NCBI RefSeq assembly: GCF_001499855.1
Contig: NZ_LQIK01000032.1
Location: 124,001-188,000 of the forward strand
Length of the DNA: 64,000 nucleotides
Source of the DNA: Mycobacterium sp. GA-0227b
Lineage (GTDB): Bacteria; Actinomycetota; Actinomycetes; Mycobacteriales; Mycobacteriaceae
Reading direction: 5' to 3'
Shown here: piece by piece, positions 1-9,111 of the stretch
How positions within the stretch are numbered: position 1 is the first letter of the stretch
How the letters are laid out: each line of letters starts with the position of its first letter
Position numbers and translations under genes: made by a program
Notes under the pieces: model-generated
The model's input: the letters and a program-made list of their open reading frames with translations, nothing else
Databases searched by the model: none
Told to the model about the DNA's origin: nothing

Positions 1-175
1 GGTCGATGCTAGGCTCGGCCGTCCATCGGAACCTAAAGCCGTCCAACGTGTCCGGCCAGTTCGCAAACTTGGGTTCAACGGGAGAGGGCGTGGGATCGTC
101 GCGGCCGTGACATCCCACCGTCCCGAGGGTTAGCAGCAGCGCGGCGCACCATCGCGCGACGGTTTTGGCGGTCAT
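1..175 (-). CDS. Putative lipoprotein, N-terminal part only (runs off the left edge)
   Basis: Reading on the minus strand from an ATG at 175, the protein starts MTAKTVARWCAALLLTLGTVGC: a short basic start, a hydrophobic stretch and then Cys at residue 22 in a lipobox-like context (T-V-G-C). This predicts an exported lipid-anchored protein. The mature part begins with a polar, Pro-rich linker, and about 58 residues are visible before the window ends. The ATG overlaps the TGA of the large upstream gene (stop at 172-174), so the two are translationally coupled. In M. tuberculosis, lipoprotein LppJ lies near the related Rv2082-type gene, so an LppJ-like role is possible, but too little is visible to name it. 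Confidence 0.6.
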   Translation of the reverse strand, partial: MTAKTVARWCAALLLTLGTVGCHGRDDPTPSPVEPKFANWPDTLDGFRFRWTAEPSID

Positions 176-2412
176 TTTCCGGGCTCGGCGGGCGGTTTAG
201 GCAGCGCGTCACGGTAGCGGTCCTCGTAGTCTTCGATCCCGAACTTGACCGACGGGTCAATGCCCTCGAAATAGTTGGTGAACGCGCTCTTGAAGTCGCT
301 CAGACGCACGTCATCGTCCTCAAGGGACTTGAGCTGGCCCGTTGCCGGATCAATCAACCCCCTCTCCGTGAACGCGCTCGCGTCACCGATGTGGTTGTTG
401 AGAAGCTCTTGGGCTATGGAGTGCTGCAGGGCATCAGAGCTGCCCATGGTGACGGGAGTAGCGGCGTTCGGTTTTGGTGCGTCGCCGACAAACATGTCTT
501 GGAGGGCATCGTCGGAAACGCCGTCGAGAATCTGCTGCACTCCCGGCACGTTTGCGCCAAGGGTTTCTGCAAGCTGAAACCACTGCTTCCTATTCTCAAA
601 GGCATTTTGCGCGGCCGCGTTGGCATCGCTGATCGCGTCGTTGGCGGCGACATTGGCGGCCGCTTCGATGACACCGCGCTGAGTGCCTGCCGACTCCAGG
701 TCGCCAGTGTCGACCAGGCCTCCGTCGATAATGGACTGTTCGAAATTGTGTTGGTACTGCAGGCTATTCAGGTAGGCCTGGCTGTTGAGAGTGGCGGCGG
801 CCTCTTCGTTGGTGTCGATAACCGAGAAGAGCCCCCTGCTGTTGGTCAATTCAGCGTCCACCTTCGGATCGTCGAGCGCGTCGAATCCGCGAGTGTTGTC
901 AAGATTGTTCTTCATCATGTCGTCGATGTAGGGCTTGTTGGCGTCGGCGAGCGCCTTGGTGAGTTCTGGGTTCACCTGGCCGAGAGACTGGCCGTCGGTC
1001 CCGGCGATGTTGAGCAGCTTGTCTGCGTGCGAGCCGGCCCATAGATCGACTGCGTTCAGAGTTTCCCCCGCCCGCGTGGCTTGGGCTAGCTGCGTGGGAT
1101 CGGTTAGGTCGGTGGGGTTGGCGACCGGTGCGGTGCCGTGCAGAAGACTGCCGGCTGCGGCCCCGTCGTCGGCCCATTGATGGGTCATCAGGTTCTCGAT
1201 GAATTTGTCGTTCGGTGGTTTACTACCTTCACCTGCGAGCGCGTCGTACACCGCGAACTGGTCGCGCCCGGCCGCCGACAGCATGTCCTGCAACACCGGG
1301 TCCACCTGCCCTTTGACGAACGGCACCGTTTCCGGTGGAACCTTCGAGTTCTCGAGCATGACCTCAGCTTGCTTGAGCATGTGCTGGTCGAAGGTCGTGC
1401 CTGCCTGCAGTGCCGGGTTGCCCTTGTCAACCATCGTGGCTAGGTCGCGAAGTTCTTGGCGCGCTTGCGGATAGACCCCAGGCGCTACGTTGGTCTCTTG
1501 GAAGTTCAACGGAAACTTTGTGAGATCGCGTCGTACGGCGTCGGGGAGTGCGTCGAAACCGCCCCGCGCTGGCACATACCCCTTGTCGCCTGGTTTGAGC
1601 GATGGGTTGATCCCGGTCGCGCTGATGTGTTCATTCGACACCAGCTGTAGGGCGTCTTGGAGCCGGGCCCCGTCAGTTCCAAGCTTGTCCATCAGCGCCC
1701 GAATCTCAGGCGTGCTCTTGCCATCCAGCGATCGTGACAACTGATGCAGGTACTCCATCTGGCTGGCGGGCAGCACCAGGTTGCCGCGCTGCAGCGCCGC
1801 GAGTTGCTCGGGGGTAAGCGTCGTGTTCTCAGTGAGCCGCGCCGATTCCTCGGGGGTGAGCTGGCCATCCTGGAGCGAGGTTCCGTCAGCGGCGCCTTGT
1901 TCGGCCGGGGTTGCGGGATCGCCGCCCGTCGCTGCGGTCAGCACGCGCGCCAAATCGGCATCGGTCTCTTCGGCATTAGCCAGCACCGCGACTATCCGGG
2001 TCTCCAGATCGTTGATCTTGGCCGCCAACGCCTTTACTTCCGCTTCGTCCCATCCTGTTGTATCCGGCGGAATCACGGTGTTGGTGGCCATATCGACCGT
2101 CACTGCCGGACCCGCGGCGGCGTCCTGGAGAATGCTGCTGAGGTTGTTCTTGACCGTTCGCGCGTCCTGCGCTGATTTCTGCGCGCCGAGCGACACGAGG
2201 AACGATTCTTTCGCTGTCATGTCCAGCCTGGTCGCTGAGCGCTCTATTGCCTGCTTCGCGGCCTCGCCGGCCTCACCCTTCCAAGTCGAGAACACGTGCA
2301 GATTGCGTAGGGCCTGCGCCTGCTCGCCGCTCGTGCGGGCGCGCTGTGCCGCCGCCTCTGAGACTTCATCGATTTGTTCAGGCTCCCACCGTTGAATATC
2401 GGCCAACGACAT
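172..2412 (-). CDS. Large alpha-helical ESX-associated protein (TPR-repeat-region / Rv0029-Rv2082-like)
   Basis: A 746-residue protein with no signal peptide or membrane segment. The first ~100 residues read like a WXG100-type helical hairpin: a W-K-G turn follows the LHVFST stretch near residue 45, with Ala/Gln/Glu-rich helices on both sides. The rest is mainly helical, with an acidic Ala/Thr-rich section near 150-200 (PEQL, TPEESARL). I start it at ATG 2412; a TTG at 2418 is also in frame. It lies 9 nt after a small EspC/WXG-like gene and overlaps a lipoprotein gene by 4 nt. That order resembles the Rv0025-Rv0029 and Rv2077-Rv2082 clusters of M. tuberculosis, whose large members are annotated as TPR-repeat-region proteins. 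The family link is from memory, no function is assigned, and secretion through an ESX system is inference. Confidence 0.6.
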   Translation of the reverse strand: MSLADIQRWEPEQIDEVSEAAAQRARTSGEQAQALRNLHVFSTWKGEAGEAAKQAIERSATRLDMTAKESFLVSLGAQKSAQDARTVKNNLSSILQDAAAGPAVTVDMATNTVIPPDTTGWDEAEVKALAAKINDLETRIVAVLANAEETDADLARVLTAATGGDPATPAEQGAADGTSLQDGQLTPEESARLTENTTLTPEQLAALQRGNLVLPASQMEYLHQLSRSLDGKSTPEIRALMDKLGTDGARLQDALQLVSNEHISATGINPSLKPGDKGYVPARGGFDALPDAVRRDLTKFPLNFQETNVAPGVYPQARQELRDLATMVDKGNPALQAGTTFDQHMLKQAEVMLENSKVPPETVPFVKGQVDPVLQDMLSAAGRDQFAVYDALAGEGSKPPNDKFIENLMTHQWADDGAAAGSLLHGTAPVANPTDLTDPTQLAQATRAGETLNAVDLWAGSHADKLLNIAGTDGQSLGQVNPELTKALADANKPYIDDMMKNNLDNTRGFDALDDPKVDAELTNSRGLFSVIDTNEEAAATLNSQAYLNSLQYQHNFEQSIIDGGLVDTGDLESAGTQRGVIEAAANVAANDAISDANAAAQNAFENRKQWFQLAETLGANVPGVQQILDGVSDDALQDMFVGDAPKPNAATPVTMGSSDALQHSIAQELLNNHIGDASAFTERGLIDPATGQLKSLEDDDVRLSDFKSAFTNYFEGIDPSVKFGIEDYEDRYRDALPKPPAEPGK

Positions 2413-2421
2413 GCCCAAGGG

Positions 2422-2748
2422 TCAGATCCCCAGGTCGTTATACAGTTTGCTGGGGGCGCTGACGATATTTGATGCCGCCTGGTTGTCCGTTGTCGAATAC
2501 CGGGCCGCGGCAGCCAGTAAGTCCTCACCGTGCTTAGCCAGCTCCGCATGTAGGCCTGACGACTCCTGTTCCCACTTCGCTGCCGCAGAGGCCAGCGCGG
2601 ACGCACTCGTCCCAATCCATCCTGCCTGAGCAGCGCCCATGCGCTCGTGGGCGGAACCATGCCCTGCCCGCAAATTGTCGGCGGCTAGATCAACGTGATC
2701 GGCGGCCATTCGCACATCAACAGGATCAACGCGCAAATCCCCAGACAT
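2422..2748 (-). CDS. Small EspC/WXG100-like ESX secretion-associated protein
   Basis: A 108-residue protein starting MSGDLRVDPVDVRMAADHVD. It has two helical halves separated by a W-I-G turn near residue 46 (AGWIGTSASAL), as in WXG100/EspC-type (DUF2580-like) proteins that leave the cell by type VII secretion. An in-frame extension reaches 2817, but its extra 23 residues look non-family-like, and the DLRVDP start matches how this family normally begins, so ATG 2748 is chosen. It is the first gene of a minus-strand group with the large helical protein and the lipoprotein. The C-terminal YxxxD/E export signal is not clearly present, so secretion is inferred from family only. Confidence 0.65.
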   Translation of the reverse strand: MSGDLRVDPVDVRMAADHVDLAADNLRAGHGSAHERMGAAQAGWIGTSASALASAAAKWEQESSGLHAELAKHGEDLLAAAARYSTTDNQAASNIVSAPSKLYNDLGI

Positions 2749-2905
2749 CCAGACCCCTTTGAGCGAAAACGACGCGGCCGCAGTTTGCTGGACGATCTTA
2801 GCATCACCGGTCGGCACTCAGCGTCGCCAAGATTCTCAGCGGATGTAGGAGACCGCCGAGATCAATGACGCAACAAGCTAGTGGATATCGGTTCGGGGAT
2901 AGGGC

Positions 2906-3721
2906 TTAGCGCTGGCCGCTGGAGCGCACACCCAGCAGGACGTCCTCCCAGGCCGGCACCGCCGGCTTCGCCTTACCCCTGCGGGGCTTCGGCTGCTGCG
3001 GTGCGACAGTCTCGGACGCTGTTTCGGGCGCTTCGGGTGCGGCGGTGGCCTGCAGCGGCGGGTCGATCGGCAGCGTCGGCTCCTCGGCCCGGACCTCCGG
3101 CTCGCGCAGCGCTGCCACCGGACGCAGCGGACGCGCGAAGCTCGGGTCGATCAGCTCGGACGCCGCGTCGTCGAACGCCGTCACGGTGCCGCCGTGCGCG
3201 CCGGGGGTGAACCGGAAGTGTGCGACGTTGTCGGACATCCCCGCCTTCCACGCCAACTGCACGGTCCAGCGGCCGTCCTCGTTGCGCCAGGCGTCCCACG
3301 TGGGGGCGTCCGGGTCGAGACCGCGCGCGATCAACGCCGTCGTGACCGTTTCCAGCAGCGTCAACACGGACGGGCCGTCGGGAAGGACCGGATGGGCGGC
3401 CGTTGCCAGTTCCGCCGCTCGGGAGCGCTCCAGCAACACCGGATGGGCAAACCGCTCGACACGGGCCACGTCGACGCCCGATGCCTCTGCGACCTGCGCG
3501 ACGGACGCACCGGCCCTGATTCTGGCCTGAATCTCCTTGGGGCGCAGCACGTTTTGCACCTCGGTCTCATTTCGTGTCTGGCTCGAGCCCAGCTGGTCGC
3601 CACGAAGGGCGGCCCGCAAACGTTCGTCGGGCCGCAGGATGAACTTGTCACCGGAGCCGGCGGCCTCGCAGATGATCCGTTTGCCGTCAACGTCGAGTCC
3701 GACGACTTTGAGTTCCCGCAT
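2906..3721 (-). CDS. sepH: Septation protein SepH (DUF3071 family)
   Basis: A 271-residue cytoplasmic protein. The N-terminal domain (about 1-90) begins MRELKVVGLDVDGKRIICE and contains the helix-turn-helix-like part (IRAGASVAQVAEASGV, about 70-85) typical of the actinobacterial SepH/DUF3071 family. A second conserved region follows (WDAWRNEDGRWTVQLAW, about 140-160), then a Pro/Ala-rich tail with a basic patch (PKPRRGKAK). In Streptomyces and mycobacteria SepH binds FtsZ and promotes Z-ring assembly, and the M. tuberculosis counterpart is Rv0883c. The gene sits immediately downstream of serC on the same strand, the same order as Rv0883c/Rv0884c, which supports the call. Confidence 0.9.
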   Translation of the reverse strand: MRELKVVGLDVDGKRIICEAAGSGDKFILRPDERLRAALRGDQLGSSQTRNETEVQNVLRPKEIQARIRAGASVAQVAEASGVDVARVERFAHPVLLERSRAAELATAAHPVLPDGPSVLTLLETVTTALIARGLDPDAPTWDAWRNEDGRWTVQLAWKAGMSDNVAHFRFTPGAHGGTVTAFDDAASELIDPSFARPLRPVAALREPEVRAEEPTLPIDPPLQATAAPEAPETASETVAPQQPKPRRGKAKPAVPAWEDVLLGVRSSGQR

Positions 3722-3825
3722 GGCGACCTCCTCCGGGCTAGCGCCAAGCCCGTTCCCCGGACAGTACTGCGTTATCGGCTTGTTACCTGGTAGGACACGC
3801 GGGGAGAGGAAGCCGCCCCCCGCCT

Positions 3826-3878
3826 GTTGGTCGCGGCTAGAGCCGCTCCCGGCCGTTGGTCGCGGCTAAAGCCGCTCC
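3826..3878. repeat. Tandem imperfect 24-nt repeat containing palindromes, at the serC 3' end
   Basis: Positions 3826-3849 and 3855-3878 are the same 24 nt with one difference. Each contains GCGGCT-NN-AGCCGC, a 6-bp stem with a 2-nt loop. The second copy includes the serC stop codon (3866-3868) and its last two codons. The first copy therefore looks like a duplicated gene end lying between serC and sepH. It may act as a pair of weak terminators or mRNA 3' structures; function is inferred. Confidence 0.6.
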
Positions 3879-4978
3879 ACCACCCAGTCGATGCACGCGG
3901 TGAGCGCGCTGACGTCGTCGGGGTCGACGGCCGGGAACATCCCGACCCGCAACTGGTTGCGGCCGAGCTTGCGGTACGGCTCGGTGTCGACGATGCCGTT
4001 CGCCCGCAGCGTCTTGGCAACGGCTCCGGCATCGACGTCGTCGCTGAAGTCCACCGTGCCCACGACCTGTGAGCGCAACTCCGCATCGGTGACGAACGGC
4101 GTCGCGAACGGTGCCGCCTCCGCCCAGCCGTACAGCCGCTGCGAGGAGTCCGCTGTGCGCTTGACCGCCCAGTCAAGGCCGCCGTTGGCCAGCATCCAGT
4201 CCAGCTGCTCGGCAAACAGCAGCAGCGTGCCGATGGCCGGGGTGTTGTAGGTCTGGTTCTTGCTGCTGTTGTCGATCGCGATCGGCAGCGAGAGGAACTC
4301 CGGCACCCAGCGGCCCGAGCCTGCGATCGCCTCGACCCGGGCGAGCGCGGCGGGCGAGAGGATCGCCACCCACAGCCCGCCGTCGCTGGCGAAGTTCTTC
4401 TGCGGCGCGAAGTAGTAGACGTCGGATTCGGTGATGTCGACGGGCAGGCCGCCGGCCGCGGAGGTGGCGTCGATCGCGATCAGGGCATCACCGGATCCGT
4501 CCGGGCGTTGCACGGGCACGGCGACGCCCGTCGACGTCTCGTTGTGTGCCCAGCCGATCAGGTCGACCGACGGGTCCGACTGCGGCTTCGGCGCGCTGCC
4601 GGGGTCGGCCTTGATGACGACGGGGTCACCGATGAACGGGTTCTTGGCCACCGCCGAAGCGAACTTCGAACTGAATTCGCCGTAGGTCAGGTGCAGTGAG
4701 CGTTTGTCGATGAGACCGAACGCCGCCGCGTCCCAGAATGCGGTGGTGCCGCCGTTGCCGAGGATCACCTCGTAGCCGTCGGGGAGCGAGAACAGCTGAC
4801 GCAGCCCGTCGCGCACCCGGCCCACCAGGTTCTTGACCGGCGCCTGGCGATGCGACGTGCCGAACAGGTCGCCGGCGGCGGCGAGCGCGGCCAGCTGTTC
4901 CGGCCGGACCTTGGAAGGCCCGCAGCCGAAGCGGCCGTCGCGCGGTTTGAGGTCGGCGGGGATCGTCAGGTCGGCCAT
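3866..4978 (-). CDS. serC: Phosphoserine aminotransferase SerC
   Basis: A 370-residue PLP-dependent class V aminotransferase that makes 3-phosphoserine from 3-phosphohydroxypyruvate and glutamate in serine biosynthesis. Family landmarks are the N-terminal CGPSKVRPEQL segment, ILGNGGTTAFWDA (cofactor phosphate binding), DATSAAGGLPVD (PLP ring contact) and YYFAPQKNFASDGG with the Schiff-base Lys. The length fits the actinobacterial SerC type. The frame stays open far upstream, but ATG 4978 gives the family start (MADLTIPADLKPRDG). No strong Shine-Dalgarno is seen, so the transcript may be nearly leaderless. It is followed by sepH and divergent from the CAP-domain gene, matching Rv0884c context. 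Confidence 0.93.
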   Translation of the reverse strand: MADLTIPADLKPRDGRFGCGPSKVRPEQLAALAAAGDLFGTSHRQAPVKNLVGRVRDGLRQLFSLPDGYEVILGNGGTTAFWDAAAFGLIDKRSLHLTYGEFSSKFASAVAKNPFIGDPVVIKADPGSAPKPQSDPSVDLIGWAHNETSTGVAVPVQRPDGSGDALIAIDATSAAGGLPVDITESDVYYFAPQKNFASDGGLWVAILSPAALARVEAIAGSGRWVPEFLSLPIAIDNSSKNQTYNTPAIGTLLLFAEQLDWMLANGGLDWAVKRTADSSQRLYGWAEAAPFATPFVTDAELRSQVVGTVDFSDDVDAGAVAKTLRANGIVDTEPYRKLGRNQLRVGMFPAVDPDDVSALTACIDWVVERL

Positions 4979-5131
4979 GCGGTCAACGATAGTGACCGCG
5001 CTTGCGCACCGGCCGCGGGGAGGGGCGGACAAAAAATCCGGGGAATGTGGGTAAACGGCCGATATAGAGACCTCGCTGTGTCCATACTGTGACCTGTCGG
5101 GGACTGCAGCTCGAGCCCAGGGGGGCACGTG

Positions 5132-5611
5132 ATGAGTCTTGCGAGAACTTCGACGCTGACAACGCTCTGCGCGGCGGCGGTGACGCTTTTCAGCCCGCTG
5201 CTCGCGGCTCCAGCCCACGCCGACGAGGGCGGCGCGTTGCTGAACGAGATCAACGCCACGCGCGCCGCCAACGGCTGCGGTCCCGTGGCGGCCAACCCGC
5301 AGCTCTCCGCGGCCGCGTCGCGCCAGGCCAACGACATGCTGGCCAACGGCGTGGTCAACCACACCGGCTCGGACGGTTCCTCCGTCGTCAAGCGCATCAC
5401 GGACGCCGGCTACACGTCGTATGCCAATGTCGGCGAGATCATCTTCTGGAGCACCGGCGTTAACGCCGTCCCAGCTGCGGCGGTCAACTGGTGGATGAAC
5501 AGCCCCGGCCACCGCGCGATCATCACCGACTGCGGCATGACCGAGGCCGGTTTCTCGGTGCTGCGCAACGGCAACAGGGCAGCCGCGGTCGGGGAGTTCG
5601 GCGAGAAATAA
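5132..5611 (+). CDS. Secreted CAP/SCP-domain protein
   Basis: A 159-residue exported protein. An N-terminal signal peptide (about 1-31) has a hydrophobic core and an A-H-A cleavage site. It is followed by a single CAP (CRISP/antigen 5/PR-1) domain: LLNEINATRAANGC at the start, SRQANDML, NHTGSDGSS (cavity His), then NVGEIIFW and WMNSPGHRAIITDCGMTEAGF, the classic CAP signature with the second His. Two Cys may form a disulfide. Mycobacterial CAP proteins are secreted; some bind lipids, but the substrate here is unknown. ATG 5132 is preferred with the G-run at 5120-5125 as ribosome site; a GTG directly before it (5129) is an alternative. Divergent from serC. Confidence 0.85.
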   Translation: MSLARTSTLTTLCAAAVTLFSPLLAAPAHADEGGALLNEINATRAANGCGPVAANPQLSAAASRQANDMLANGVVNHTGSDGSSVVKRITDAGYTSYANVGEIIFWSTGVNAVPAAAVNWWMNSPGHRAIITDCGMTEAGFSVLRNGNRAAAVGEFGEK

Positions 5612-5797
5612 GCAGCGCCATTCGACCGGATGGCCTGTACCTGGACGTCTGTCGCCAGCTGTGGCCTCCGTCACATCGCAGCCACCAACCGCCGGTGTGA
5701 CACATCGCGCAACGGGGTATGTTCAGTAGGCGATACCTGCGGTACCGTTGCTGGACATTAAAGGCGCAGATGTAAACCTCACAGGGGAGGTCTGAAG

Positions 5798-6820
5798 ATG
5801 GCCCGGACTCGTATGGTCAGGCGTTGGCGTCGCAACATGGAAATAGGCGACGGCCCAGAAGACCGGGACTACGTCGACACGCTCACCACGCTGTCCGAGG
5901 GGTCGGTGCGGCGCAACTTCAACCCGTACACCGACATCGACTGGGATTCGCCGGAGTTCGCGGTCGTGCCGAACGACCCGCGCTGGGTTCTGCCGGCGAC
6001 CGACCCGCTGGGCCGCCATCCCTGGTACCAGGCGCAGCCGCTCGAGCGGCAGATCGAGATCGGCATGTGGCGTCAGGCCAACGTCGCCAAAGTCGGTCTG
6101 CACTTCGAGTCGATCCTCATCCGTGGCCTGATGGAGTACGCGTTCTGGACGCCGAACGGTTCACCGGAGTACCGGTACTGCCTGCACGAGGCGGTCGAAG
6201 AGTGCAACCACACGTTGATGTTCCAGGAGATGGTCAACCGCATCGGGGCCGACGTTCCCGGTATGCCGCGGCTGCTGAAGTGGATTCAGCCGTTGATCCC
6301 GCTGGTGGCCGGGCCGTTGCCCATCCCGTTCTGGTTCGGCATCCTCGCCGGCGAAGAGCCGATCGACCACACGCAGAAGAACGTGCTGCGCGAAGGGAAG
6401 TCGCTGCATCCGATCATGGAAAAGGTGATGGCGATCCATGTGGCCGAGGAGGCCCGCCACATCTCGTTCGCCCACGAGTACCTGCGCAAGCGGGTTCCGC
6501 ATCTGCCGCGACGCAAGCGGTTCTGGTTGTCGCTCTACGTCCCGCTGACCATGCGGATCCTGTGTTCGGCGATCATCGTTCCGCCGCGGGCGTTCTGGAA
6601 GGAATTCGATATCCCGCGTTCGGTGCGCAAAGAGGTCTTCTTCCGCTCGCCCGAGTCCAAGCAGATGCTGCGCGACATGTTCGGCGACGTCCGGATGCTG
6701 TGCCACGACACCGGCCTGATCAACCCGATCGCCAAGCTCATCTGGCGGATCTGCAAGATCGACGGAAAGCCGAGCCGGTACCGCAGCGAGCCGGCGCGCC
6801 AGCACGTGGTCGCCGCCTAG
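5798..6820 (+). CDS. AurF-family diiron protein (p-aminobenzoate N-oxygenase-like, Rv0885-like)
   Basis: A 340-residue soluble protein of the AurF family of non-haem diiron oxygenases. Iron-ligand type helices are visible: HFESILIRGLMEY, HEAVEECNHTLMF (ExxH) and MAIHVAEEARHISFAHEY (second ExxH). A C-terminal basic tail follows. Its substrate is not known; AurF itself oxidises an arylamine. The strong ribosome site GGGGAGG lies at 5784-5790, 7 nt before ATG. The gene is 8 nt upstream of fprB, as in Rv0885-Rv0886, so the ferredoxin/reductase fusion is a likely electron donor. That pairing is inference from context. Confidence 0.85.
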   Translation: MARTRMVRRWRRNMEIGDGPEDRDYVDTLTTLSEGSVRRNFNPYTDIDWDSPEFAVVPNDPRWVLPATDPLGRHPWYQAQPLERQIEIGMWRQANVAKVGLHFESILIRGLMEYAFWTPNGSPEYRYCLHEAVEECNHTLMFQEMVNRIGADVPGMPRLLKWIQPLIPLVAGPLPIPFWFGILAGEEPIDHTQKNVLREGKSLHPIMEKVMAIHVAEEARHISFAHEYLRKRVPHLPRRKRFWLSLYVPLTMRILCSAIIVPPRAFWKEFDIPRSVRKEVFFRSPESKQMLRDMFGDVRMLCHDTGLINPIAKLIWRICKIDGKPSRYRSEPARQHVVAA

Positions 6821-6828
6821 GGGGCTTT

Positions 6829-8517
6829 GTGCCGCATGTGATCACCCAGTCGTGTTGCAGCGACGGGTCCTGTGTCTACGCGTGTCCGGTGAACTGCATC
6901 CACCCGTCGCCCGACGAGCCGGGCTTCGCCACCGCCGAGATGCTCTACATCGACCCGGTCGCGTGCGTGGACTGCGGCGCGTGCGTGTCGGCCTGCCCGG
7001 TCGGAGCCATCGCGCCTGACACCCGGCTGGAGCCAAAGCAACTGCCGTTCGTCGCGCTGAACGCCGCGTTCTATCCCGAGCGCGAGGGCAAGCTACCGCC
7101 GACGTCGAAACTGGCGCCGGTCATCGAGGCGCCGATGGTGTACCCGCGGCCCACCGGCCCGCTCACCGTGGCGATCGTCGGTTCGGGGCCGGCGGCGATG
7201 TATGCCGCCGACGAGCTGCTCACCCAGAAAGGCGTGCGGGTCAACGTCTTCGAACGGCTGCCCACGCCCTACGGCCTGGTCCGCGCGGGTGTTGCTCCCG
7301 ACCATCAGAGCACCAAGGGCGTCACCCGGTTGTTCGACAGGGTCACCCGCGAGCCCGGCTTCACGTTCTACCTCAACGTCGAGGTCGGCTCGGACCTGAC
7401 GCACGACGAGTTGCTCGCGCACCATCACGCCGTGCTGTACGCGGTCGGCGCGCCCAACGACCGCCGCCTCGACATCGAGGGCATGGACCTTCCGGGTACC
7501 GGCACCGCCACCGAGTTCGTGGCCTGGTACAACGGCCATCCCGAATTCACCGGATTGCCAGTCGATCTCAGCTCCGAGCGAGTGGTCCTGATCGGCAACG
7601 GCAACGTCGCACTCGATGTCGCGCGCATCCTGACCGCCGATCCCGACGCGCTGGCGCGCACGGACATCTCCGATCATGCGCTCGCCGCCCTGCGCGACTC
7701 CAAGGTGACCGAGGTGGTGATCGCCGCTCGGCGCGGACCGGCGAACTCGGCGTTCACGTTGCCCGAGTTGATCGGGCTGACGTCGACGAGCGAGGTGGTC
7801 CTCTCGGCCGCCGACCACGATCTGGTCAGTCGCGACCTTGCCGCCGCGCAGGATCCGCTGACGCGCAACAAGCTGGAGCTGTTGAGCAAGCTCGGCGACG
7901 CTTCGGCGCCGGTGACGCGGCCCCGCATCCGGTTGGCGTACAACGTGACGCCGAAGCGGGTCGTCGGCGGTGTGCGCGCCGACGCGATCGAGTTCACGGT
8001 CACCGGAACCGACAAAGCGCATCGACTGGACACCGGGCTGGTGCTGACCTCGATCGGCTACCGCGGCAGACCGGTTCGCGGGCTTCCGTTCGACGAAGCC
8101 GCGGCGGTGGTGCCGAACGACGGCGGTCGTGTATTCGACCCGCAAACGGGTGCACCGGTCGTCGGCAGCTACGTCGCGGGCTGGATCAAGCGCGGCCCGA
8201 CCGGGTTCATCGGTACCAACAAGTCCTGCGCGGCGGAGACCGTGCGCAACCTCGTCGCCGACTACAACGACGGCCTGCTGCGCGACCCCGACAGGGCTCG
8301 GGCCAAGCCGGCCGCGCTCGAGAGGCTCGTGCGCAGCCGGCGGCCCGACCTCGTCGACGCCCGGGGGTGGAAGGCGATCGACGCCGCCGAGATCGCCCGC
8401 GGCGGAGATGACAGGCCGCGCGTCAAGCTCACCACCGTCGCCGACATGCTCGCCGCGGCGGCAGACGCCCCCGCACCGCCGCTCGGTCGGCGTCTGCTCG
8501 CCGGGCTACGCCGGTAG
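6829..8517 (+). CDS. fprB: Ferredoxin-ferredoxin/NADP reductase fusion FprB
   Basis: A 562-residue fusion. Residues 1-65 form a ferredoxin domain with two cluster motifs (CCSDGSCVYACPVNCIHP and CVDCGACVSACPVGAI). The rest is an adrenodoxin-reductase-type flavoprotein with the FAD motif VAIVGSGPAAMYAADELL (about 110), PTPYGLVRAGVAPDH, the NADP motif VVLIGNGNVALDVARIL (about 255) and the C-terminal AGWIKRGPTGFIGTNK. It moves electrons from NADPH to a ferredoxin acceptor. Start GTG 6829 gives the family start VPHVITQSCC and has GGGG 5 nt upstream. It is co-transcribed with the AurF-like gene. It closely follows M. tuberculosis FprB (Rv0886), though slightly shorter. Confidence 0.95.
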   Translation: MPHVITQSCCSDGSCVYACPVNCIHPSPDEPGFATAEMLYIDPVACVDCGACVSACPVGAIAPDTRLEPKQLPFVALNAAFYPEREGKLPPTSKLAPVIEAPMVYPRPTGPLTVAIVGSGPAAMYAADELLTQKGVRVNVFERLPTPYGLVRAGVAPDHQSTKGVTRLFDRVTREPGFTFYLNVEVGSDLTHDELLAHHHAVLYAVGAPNDRRLDIEGMDLPGTGTATEFVAWYNGHPEFTGLPVDLSSERVVLIGNGNVALDVARILTADPDALARTDISDHALAALRDSKVTEVVIAARRGPANSAFTLPELIGLTSTSEVVLSAADHDLVSRDLAAAQDPLTRNKLELLSKLGDASAPVTRPRIRLAYNVTPKRVVGGVRADAIEFTVTGTDKAHRLDTGLVLTSIGYRGRPVRGLPFDEAAAVVPNDGGRVFDPQTGAPVVGSYVAGWIKRGPTGFIGTNKSCAAETVRNLVADYNDGLLRDPDRARAKPAALERLVRSRRPDLVDARGWKAIDAAEIARGGDDRPRVKLTTVADMLAAAADAPAPPLGRRLLAGLRR

Positions 8518-8523
8518 CGCCCG

Positions 8524-8979
8524 CTACTGGTGCTGCTTGACCGCCTTGTCGATCTCCTCCTGGCTGACCTCGCGCACCGGCTGGCCCATCGACCACAAAT
8601 GTCCGAAGGGGTCACGCAGCTCGCCGTAGCGGTCGCCCCAGAACATGTCGTCGAGCGGCATCACGACCGTCGCGCCCGCGTCGACAGCCTTCTGGAACTT
8701 GGCGTCGACGTCATTGACGGTCAAGTGGATGGTCACCGGTGAGCCGCCGAGCGCTTCCGGCGTCACCGACTTGCCGTCGTTCATCTCGGGAAAATCGTCG
8801 TTGAGCATCACCAGCTTGCCGTTGATCCGCAACGCGGCGTGAAACAACTTCTTGCCGTCGGGCCCCGGGACGCGGCCGAGCTCCTCGGCGTCGAAGGCTT
8901 TGACATAGAAGTCGATCGCCGCAGCACCGTCGCTGACCGTGAGCATGGGGGATACGTCGGGCTGAACCTCGATGGCCAT
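8524..8979 (-). CDS. VOC-family (glyoxalase/bleomycin resistance/PhnB-like) protein
   Basis: A 151-residue protein starting MAIEVQPDVSPMLTVSDGAA, with the paired beta-alpha-beta-beta-beta units of the vicinal-oxygen-chelate fold. The DFYVKAFDAEELGRVPGPDG and FWGDRYGELRDPFGHLWSMG segments are typical of the PhnB/YdcN-like group. ATG 8979 is preceded by AAAGGAA at good spacing; an upstream in-frame start at 9036 adds non-family sequence. It is convergent with fprB, ending 6 nt from it, as in the Rv0886/Rv0887c arrangement. No metal ligand set or substrate can be assigned from sequence alone. Confidence 0.8.
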   Translation of the reverse strand: MAIEVQPDVSPMLTVSDGAAAIDFYVKAFDAEELGRVPGPDGKKLFHAALRINGKLVMLNDDFPEMNDGKSVTPEALGGSPVTIHLTVNDVDAKFQKAVDAGATVVMPLDDMFWGDRYGELRDPFGHLWSMGQPVREVSQEEIDKAVKQHQ

Positions 8980-9111
8980 TCGGAAGTTCCTTTCGATTCT
9001 CGGTCTTCCCCACAGGGGGCTTGCAGTACCGACCATGCGATTGCGCTCAATTCATCGCCACCTGGGGTACGTGAGCCATGCAACCACGACCCTCCGACAG
9101 AAACCGGTGCC

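Noticed and set aside
5824..6828. Upstream extension of fprB through the AurF-like gene
   Set aside because: The frame is open by chance; the extension is Arg-rich and overlaps a well-supported gene, and GTG 6829 has a ribosome site.
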